Shown: one piece after another, positions 42,855-47,214 of the stretch | Layout of the letters: each line of letters starts with the position of its first letter | Numbering within the stretch: position 1 is the first letter of the stretch | Assembly: GCA_964391365.1 (NCBI GenBank) | Contig: CAYMKW010000008.1 | Location: forward strand, 1-47,214 | Source: SXMI01 sp964391365 | GTDB taxonomy: Bacteria; Actinomycetota; Acidimicrobiia; Acidimicrobiales; Microtrichaceae | Reading direction: 5' to 3' | DNA: 47,214 nucleotides | The notes under the pieces: model-generated | The model's database searches: none | What the model saw: the letters and a program-made list of their open reading frames with translations, nothing else | What the model was told of the DNA's origin: nothing | Program-made: the position numbers and the translations under genes

Positions 42855-43364
42855 TCAGTCCCGGTCGGGACGGGCCGCCCAGATGCTGCGCCCGGCCCGG
42901 ACCGCCGTCGCCGAGACCTCACCCAGGTGGGCGGGCACCTCCAGGATCCGCAGGTCGACGCCGGGCCATGCCCGCACGTCCCAGCCGTCCCGTGGTGCGA
43001 CCGCCACCACCGGCAGGGCGGCGAGCGCCCGGTCCCGGTGGTCATCGTCCTCGTACCAGGAGCGGTCGAGCACCTGGTCCCACTTGTCGGCGCCCAGGAC
43101 GACGACCTCGTAACCCGCGGCCTGGTCGGCGATCAGCGGCGAGGTCGACCCGACCGCCCGCAGGCGGGGTCGGTCACCGATCGCAGCGCGGACCCGTTCC
43201 AGTCGGGGCAGGCCACGCTCGGCGAGGTGCGGCTTGCCGAGCGGCGCGGCGGCGACCGCCAGGTCGACCCGCTCCAGCTGCAACTGCTCCAGGGCGGCGG
43301 TGGCGACGGCGAGGTGCGCCACGGTCAGCGGGTCGAACGATCCGGGGTAGACGGCCACGGGCAC
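42855..43364 (-). CDS. NadD/CoaD-like nucleotidylyltransferase family protein
   Basis: This 169-residue protein opens with VPVAVYPGSFDPLTVAHLAVATAAL, the (T/H)xGH-type nucleotide-binding motif in the form TVAH, and contains VVVLGADKWDQVLDRSWYED and a C-terminal EVSATAVRAGRSI that corresponds to the ISSTxxR motif. It probably transfers a nucleotide to a phosphorylated substrate. Identity as NadD or CoaD is not secure: the Gly of xGH is Ala and the protein is short for NadD. GTG 43364 has GATGCT 6 nt upstream. It is divergent from the Nudix gene. Confidence 0.7.
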   Translation of the reverse strand: MPVAVYPGSFDPLTVAHLAVATAALEQLQLERVDLAVAAAPLGKPHLAERGLPRLERVRAAIGDRPRLRAVGSTSPLIADQAAGYEVVVLGADKWDQVLDRSWYEDDDHRDRALAALPVVAVAPRDGWDVRAWPGVDLRILEVPAHLGEVSATAVRAGRSIWAARPDRD

Positions 43365-43370
43365 GGGTCC

Positions 43371-43404
43371 AGCATCGCCGAGGCCCGGCCCCCGGTGCCA
43401 CGAT
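43371..43404. promoter_or_regulatory. Divergent -10-like pair: GATGCT (minus) and CACGAT (plus)
   Basis: GATGCT (43376-43371, minus) lies 6 nt before the GTG at 43364, and CACGAT (43399-43404, plus) lies 6 nt before the GTG at 43411. Both fit the leaderless pattern, in a 46-bp gap. Confidence 0.45.
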
Positions 43405-43410
43405 GGGGGA

Positions 43411-43923
43411 GTGGAGCCGGATCCGGGGTCGGAACTCGTCGACGTGGTCGACGCCGACGACCGGGTGCTGCGCACCGTCACCCGCGCCGAGATGCGGCGG
43501 GACCGCCTGCGGCACCGCTGCACGTTCGTCGTGGTCCGGACCAGCGACGGCGGCGTGCTGGTGCACCGCCGGTCGGAGGAGAAGGACCTCTGGCCGGGTG
43601 CCTGGGACCTGGCCGTCGGCGGTGTCGTCACCGCCGGTGAGGACTGGGAGTCCGCGGCCCGCCGGGAGCTCGCCGAGGAGGTCGGCATCGAGGGCGTGGA
43701 TCTGGTCGAGCTGGGTCGGGGCCGCTACCGGGACGACCACGTGGACGAGATCGCCCGGATCTGGTCGACGACCTGGGACGGGACGGTTCGCCACACCGAC
43801 GGCGAGGTGGCCGAGTCGCTGGTCGTCGGGATCGAGGAACTCGCCGAGCGTCTGGAGCGCGACCCGTTCGTCCCGGACTCGCGGGCCCTGGTCTGGCCGC
43901 TCCTGGGTGCGCCGTCCGGCTGA
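43411..43923 (+). CDS. Nudix hydrolase (YfcD/IPP isomerase-like)
   Basis: This 170-residue protein has a complete Nudix box: G-x5-E-x7-REL-x-EE-x-GI within GGVVTAGEDWESAARREL followed by AEEVGI. The N-terminal LVDVVDADDRVLRTVTRAEMRRDRLRHRC and DLWPGAWDLAVGG resemble the YfcD subgroup, which is related to isopentenyl-diphosphate isomerase but acts on nucleoside diphosphate-X compounds. The substrate is unknown. GTG 43411 lies 6 nt after CACGAT. Confidence 0.88.
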   Translation: MEPDPGSELVDVVDADDRVLRTVTRAEMRRDRLRHRCTFVVVRTSDGGVLVHRRSEEKDLWPGAWDLAVGGVVTAGEDWESAARRELAEEVGIEGVDLVELGRGRYRDDHVDEIARIWSTTWDGTVRHTDGEVAESLVVGIEELAERLERDPFVPDSRALVWPLLGAPSG

Positions 43924-43936
43924 GCGCCCGCCGTGG

Positions 43937-43966
43937 TTGGCAACGCCGCGAGGCCGCTGGCAGACT
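43937..43966 (+). promoter_or_regulatory. Promoter of the ilvB leader ORF (TTGGCA - 18 nt - CAGACT)
   Basis: TTGGCA at 43937-43942 and CAGACT at 43961-43966 are 18 nt apart. The hexamer ends 6 nt before a GTG at 43973 that opens a 15-codon ORF. This is the only promoter here with a good -35. Confidence 0.55.
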
Positions 43967-43972
43967 GTCGGC

Positions 43973-44020
43973 GTGCACGGCGGCCGCCCCGCAGAGGATC
44001 TCCGACTCGTAGCGTCCTGA
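43973..44020 (+). CDS. Predicted leaderless leader peptide upstream of ilvB
   Basis: The ORF encodes VHGGRPAEDLRLVAS (15 codons plus TGA) and starts at the predicted transcription start. Two Leu and one Val codons fall near its end (L10, L12, V13), which suits ribosome-mediated sensing of branched-chain amino acids, though the run is short. Between it and ilvB (44021-44074) is a small stem CGGCC-CAGAC-GGCCG (44031-44045). A leader ORF before ilvB is known in Corynebacterium glutamicum; this one is inferred from spacing alone. Confidence 0.45.
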   Translation: MHGGRPAEDLRLVAS

Positions 44021-44074
44021 GGCGCACCTACGGCCCAGACGGCCGGACCGAGCGAGCGAAGCGAGACGAGGGAC

Positions 44075-45847
44075 ATGCAGACCAACGGAGGCGCCGCACT
44101 CATCAAGGCGCTCGAACTCGAAGGCGTCGAGGTCATGTTCGGCCTTCCCGGCGGTGCGATCCTGCCGGTGTACGACCCGATCATCGACAGCCCGATCCGC
44201 CACATCCTCGTGCGCCACGAGCAGGGCGCCGGCCACATGGCCGAGGGGTTCGCCCACGCCACGGGTCGCCCGGGCGTGGCCATGGTGACCTCGGGTCCGG
44301 CGGCCACGAACATCGTGACGCCGCTCTGCGACGCCTACATGGACTCGGTCCCCATGGTCGTCATCACCGGACAGGTGCCGTCCCCGGCGATCGGGACCGA
44401 CGCCTTCCAGGAGTGCGACACGGTCGGGATCACCCGCTCGGTGACCAAGCACAACGAGCTGGTCACGCGGGCCGAGGACATCCCGCTCGCCATCCGACAA
44501 GCCTTCCACATCGCCACGACCGGCCGCCCCGGTCCGGTTCTGGTCGACATCCCCAAGGACATCGTCGATCCGGTCAACCCGAACTCGGCGCTCGACTGGT
44601 ACTGGCCCTCGGACGCCGAGGTGGCCTCGAGCCTGCCGGGCTACGCGCCGACCACACAGGGTGACCCCGAGCAGATCCGGGCCGCCGCCGAGCTGATCCT
44701 CGCGGCCCGCCGCCCGGTGATCTACGCCGGGGGCGGCATCCTGAAGGCGCGGGCCGCCGAGGCGCTCCGCGAGCTCGCCGAGCTGACCGACATCCACGTC
44801 GTCACGACCCTGATGGCCCGCGGCGCCTTCCCCGACGACCACCCGCTCTGCCTCGGGATGCCCGGCATGCACGGCAACTACACGGCCGTGACCGCCATGC
44901 AGGAGGCGGACCTGCTGATCGCCCTCGGCAGCCGGTTCGACGACCGGGTGACCGGCCGGGTCGATGCGTTCGCCCCGGGCGCCAAGGTGATCCACGTCGA
45001 CATCGACCCGGCCGAGCTCGGCAAGGTCCGTCGGGCCGATGTGGCGATCGTCGGCGACTGCCGGCTCGTCATCGAGGAACTGGTGACGGCGGTGCGGGAC
45101 CTGTCGGGTGGTGACGTCACGGCGGCGCAGCCCGACCGGGGCGAGTGGCGCTCCACGGTCTCCGGCTGGCAGGAGCGCTTCCCGCTGGTCTACGAGCCGT
45201 CGGCCGAGGGCGACCTGCTCAAGCCCCAGTTCGTCCTGGAGCAGCTGCGTGAGCGGGCCCCCGAGGACTGCATCGTCGCCTCGGGCGTGGGTCAGCACCA
45301 GATGTGGACCTCGCAGTACTGGCGGTTCAACCACCCGTACACCTGGGTGAACTCGGGTGGCCTCGGCACCATGGGGTTCTCGGTCCCCGCGGCCATCGGC
45401 GCCAAGGTGGGTCGCCCCGACCGGATGGTCTGGGCGGTCGACGGCGACGGCTGCTTCCAGATGACGGCCCAGGAGCTGGTGACCGCGGCCACCGAGCGGA
45501 TCCCGGTCAAGGTGGCCATCCTCAACAACGCCTACCTGGGCATGGTCCGCCAGTGGCAGGAGATGTTCTACGACGAGCGGTACTCCGAGGTGTACCTGTC
45601 ACCGGACCTGCCCGACTACGTCAAGTGGTCCGAGGCCATGGGCTGCGTCGCCATGCGGGTCGAGTCCCCGGACGAGGTGGGCCCGGCGATCGACAAGGCG
45701 AACGAGATCGACGACCGTCCCGTGGTGCTCGAGTTCCGGACCGACGCGAGCGAGAAGGTCTTCCCCATGGTTCCGGCGGGACGGAGCAACTCCGACATCG
45801 TCGTCGACCCGTCCCAGCCGGACCCCCGCAGCGGAGGTGCGCGGTGA
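44075..45847 (+). CDS. ilvB: Acetolactate synthase large subunit
   Basis: This 590-residue TPP enzyme catalyses the first shared step of valine, leucine and isoleucine synthesis. Visible are the glutamate that activates TPP (LVRHEQGAGHMAEGFA), SGPAATNIVTPLCDAYMDSVP, the FAD-binding domain (GSRFDDRVTGRVDAFAPGAKVIHVDIDP) and the TPP/Mg site GDGCFQMTAQELVTA with NNAYLGMVRQWQE. It has an ATG start with only a very close GAGGGA (44068-44073), so expression may depend on the upstream leader ORF. The stop overlaps the ilvN start (GTGA). Confidence 0.97.
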   Translation: MQTNGGAALIKALELEGVEVMFGLPGGAILPVYDPIIDSPIRHILVRHEQGAGHMAEGFAHATGRPGVAMVTSGPAATNIVTPLCDAYMDSVPMVVITGQVPSPAIGTDAFQECDTVGITRSVTKHNELVTRAEDIPLAIRQAFHIATTGRPGPVLVDIPKDIVDPVNPNSALDWYWPSDAEVASSLPGYAPTTQGDPEQIRAAAELILAARRPVIYAGGGILKARAAEALRELAELTDIHVVTTLMARGAFPDDHPLCLGMPGMHGNYTAVTAMQEADLLIALGSRFDDRVTGRVDAFAPGAKVIHVDIDPAELGKVRRADVAIVGDCRLVIEELVTAVRDLSGGDVTAAQPDRGEWRSTVSGWQERFPLVYEPSAEGDLLKPQFVLEQLRERAPEDCIVASGVGQHQMWTSQYWRFNHPYTWVNSGGLGTMGFSVPAAIGAKVGRPDRMVWAVDGDGCFQMTAQELVTAATERIPVKVAILNNAYLGMVRQWQEMFYDERYSEVYLSPDLPDYVKWSEAMGCVAMRVESPDEVGPAIDKANEIDDRPVVLEFRTDASEKVFPMVPAGRSNSDIVVDPSQPDPRSGGAR

Positions 45848-46368
45848 ACCTGCCGGTTCCCGCCGGGCCGCCGCCCCGTCACCACGTCCTCTCGGTGCTC
45901 GTCGAGAACCGGGCCGGGGTGCTCGCCCGGGTGGCCGGGCTCTTCGCCCGCCGCGGCTACAACATCTTCTCGCTGGCCGTCGCCCCGACCGACGACGACC
46001 GGTTCTCGCGCCTGACCGTCGTCGTCGACGTCGAGTCGGCGCCTCTGGAGCAGATCGTCCGCCAGCTGGACAAGCTGGTGAACGTCATCGCCATCTCCGA
46101 ACTGGACCCACGCCAGTCCGTGGAGCGAGAGCTCGTCCTGCTCACGGTCCGGGCCACGCCGGCGGACCGGGACCGGATCGATCAGGTGCTCGAGCGGTTC
46201 GACGGTCGGGTCCTCGACGTCGGTGCCGACGAGCTGACCGTCACCGCCGACGACCATCCGGACCGACTCGACGAGTTGGAGGAGGCCCTCCGGCCCTTCG
46301 GGATCGTCGGCGTCCAGCGAACCGGCCGGGTGGCCCTGCCGAAACTGGATCCGGCGCCCGCCGGCTGA
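45844..46368 (+). CDS. ilvN: Acetolactate synthase small (regulatory) subunit
   Basis: This 174-residue subunit activates IlvB and confers valine feedback inhibition. The N-terminal ACT domain (HVLSVLVENRAGVLARVAGLFARRGYNIFSLAVAPTDD) and VRQLDKLVNVIAISELDP are standard, followed by the second ACT-like domain. It has an extra short proline-rich N-terminus (NLPVPAGPPPRH). GTG 45844 overlaps the ilvB TGA. Its TGA directly abuts the stop of the convergent lipoprotein gene (TGA|TCA). Confidence 0.95.
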   Translation: MNLPVPAGPPPRHHVLSVLVENRAGVLARVAGLFARRGYNIFSLAVAPTDDDRFSRLTVVVDVESAPLEQIVRQLDKLVNVIAISELDPRQSVERELVLLTVRATPADRDRIDQVLERFDGRVLDVGADELTVTADDHPDRLDELEEALRPFGIVGVQRTGRVALPKLDPAPAG

Positions 46369-47157
46369 TCAGCCGCCGGCGAGGCAGGCCACGGTGGCCT
46401 CCTCGATGAGGGCCTGCACATCGGCGGGCAGCCCGTCGGCCTGACCGGCGGCCGCCAGAGTGCTGATCGACAGCTGCGGCGCGATCGCCTCGGCGATGCA
46501 CGTCGCCTGCACCGTGTCGAAGGTGCCGTCGGAGCTGAGCTCCTCGACGAACAGGTCGGCGACCACCTCGTCGGGGACGCAGACGTCGAGGGTGTCGAGG
46601 AACTCGGTGGGCAGCCCACCGGTGTCGCTGGCGTCGACGAGACCGACGATCAGCTGACCGGTGGTCCCGTCGATCTCGCCGGCGACGCAGCTGACCACCG
46701 ACTGGTCGGGCGTCGGGGAGCCGGGCAGCTCGTCGAAGAACAGCGCGGTGAGCGCGCCGGCGAGCGTGGTGCCCGAGATGCAGGCGTCGAAGGCGGCGCC
46801 CGTGGCCTCGAGCTGTTCGGAGGTGGGGGTGTCGGTCGTCAGCAGGTCCTGGGCGTCGGACTCGCCGAGGGCGTCGATCAGTGCGGTCCCGAGGCAGCCC
46901 GTCTCCAGTTCGTCGACCTCGGTGCCGTCGATGTCGAACTGGCTGAGGATCTCCTCGCCGAGCGCGATCGACTCGGCGCTGAACGTGTCGTCGCTCCCGG
47001 AGCCGCCGGTGTCCTGCTCGGCATCCTGGGTGGTGGTGGTCGTCGCCGCCTTGTCCTCGAAGCTGCCGCCACCGCAGGCGGCGAGCAGCAGCGCGGTCCC
47101 GGCGAGCAGGGCGGCGAGCAGGGTCCGGGGTCGGCGGGCATGCACGGTGTCGGTCAT
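46369..47157 (-). CDS. Lipoprotein with six regularly spaced cysteines
   Basis: This 262-residue exported protein has a signal peptide and lipobox LLAAC (C28), an acidic Thr/Gln/Asp/Gly linker to about residue 57, and a helical domain with cysteines at 88, 126, 157, 193, 220 and 258 (spacings 38, 31, 36, 27, 38). Most are followed by a hydrophobic residue and an amphipathic helix (GCLGTALIDAL, ACISGTTLAGAL, SCVAGEIDG, VCVPDEVVADLF, TCIAEAIAPQL, ACLAGG), so it looks like degenerate internal repeats with three possible disulfides. No known family recognised. ATG 47157 lies 6 nt after TAGGGT. Confidence 0.72.
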   Translation of the reverse strand: MTDTVHARRPRTLLAALLAGTALLLAACGGGSFEDKAATTTTTQDAEQDTGGSGSDDTFSAESIALGEEILSQFDIDGTEVDELETGCLGTALIDALGESDAQDLLTTDTPTSEQLEATGAAFDACISGTTLAGALTALFFDELPGSPTPDQSVVSCVAGEIDGTTGQLIVGLVDASDTGGLPTEFLDTLDVCVPDEVVADLFVEELSSDGTFDTVQATCIAEAIAPQLSISTLAAAGQADGLPADVQALIEEATVACLAGG

Positions 47158-47163
47158 GGACTC

Positions 47164-47169
47164 ACCCTA
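47164..47169 (-). promoter_or_regulatory. -10 element TAGGGT, leaderless start of the Cys-repeat lipoprotein gene
   Basis: TAGGGT on the minus strand, then 6 nt, then ATG at 47157; the same TAGGGT-N6-ATG as at the DsbA-like gene at the other end of the window. Confidence 0.6.
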
Positions 47170-47214
47170 GGTGACCGTGTCCCCACTCGCATGGATTCGT
47201 CACCCGCACGGATT

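Noticed and set aside
44051..44070. GAGCGAGCGAAGCGAGACGA before ilvB as a special regulatory motif
   Set aside because: Simple GCGA-rich strings of this kind are common in GC-rich genomes. I see no dyad or match to a known riboswitch.

Overview
The window is a 47.2 kb piece of a high-GC actinobacterial chromosome, most likely from the Acidimicrobiia or a near relative. I infer this from the very GC-rich third positions, about 37 GTG starts among 45 proposed genes, a mycothiol-nitroreductase-type DsbA homolog, and gene neighbourhoods shared with other Actinobacteria. No rRNA, tRNA, CRISPR array, IS element or prophage gene was seen. Two runs of N (5061-5070 and 36281-36380) show that this is a scaffold. 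Both look like assembly artefacts inside intact genes.

Layout. 1-5.8 kb: a DsbA-like thiol protein diverges from treS-pep2-glgB (trehalose to maltose-1-phosphate, and alpha-glucan branching). 5.8-10.2 kb: glycosyltransferase, rhomboid protease, SRPBCC protein, double-hotdog thioesterase, methyltransferase. 10.2-17.3 kb: a membrane protein, DUF4129, DUF4350, MoxR ATPase and DUF58 operon, then an inverted SpoIIM gene and an RDD gene; from memory this matches Mycobacterium tuberculosis Rv3689-Rv3695, including the flipped gene. 17.4-25.8 kb: acyl-CoA dehydrogenase, cysteine desulfurase, mnmA, two poorly known proteins, ligA, HAD hydrolase. 25.8-34 kb: an unknown membrane protein, an MFS transporter, an SCP2 protein, and an operon of alpha/beta hydrolase-gatC-gatA-gatB-TauE permease, then a lipoprotein. 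34-38.7 kb: MATE exporter, HerA-like ATPase, a tiny MT0933-type antitoxin-like protein, a small membrane protein. 38.7-47.2 kb: ilvD with an ABC exporter, NadD/CoaD-like transferase, Nudix hydrolase, ilvB-ilvN, and a Cys-repeat lipoprotein. The order desulfurase-mnmA-MetE-like-ligA-gatCA-gatB-ilvBN resembles the M. tuberculosis Rv3025c to Rv3002c stretch.

Expression logic. Nearly every gene that begins a transcription unit has an xANNNT hexamer (usually TANNNT) ending exactly 6 or 7 nt before its ATG or GTG, with no Shine-Dalgarno (SD) sequence. This is the signature of leaderless mRNAs. A few genes (glycosyltransferase, SCP2, alpha/beta hydrolase, the antitoxin-like gene) instead have a leader and a GGAGG site. 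Inside operons, eight junctions are 4-nt GTGA stop/start overlaps.

The best leads are: a predicted leaderless 15-residue leader ORF before ilvB; a 23-bp inverted repeat with one mismatch enclosing a second hairpin upstream of the MFS gene; palindromes at two promoters; a MetE-like protein that appears to have lost its zinc cysteines and gained a 15-bp minisatellite; and a false 100-N gap flanked by an exact 55-bp duplication, whose removal restores an 808-residue ATPase. I saw no cluster that I would call a new defence or biosynthetic system.
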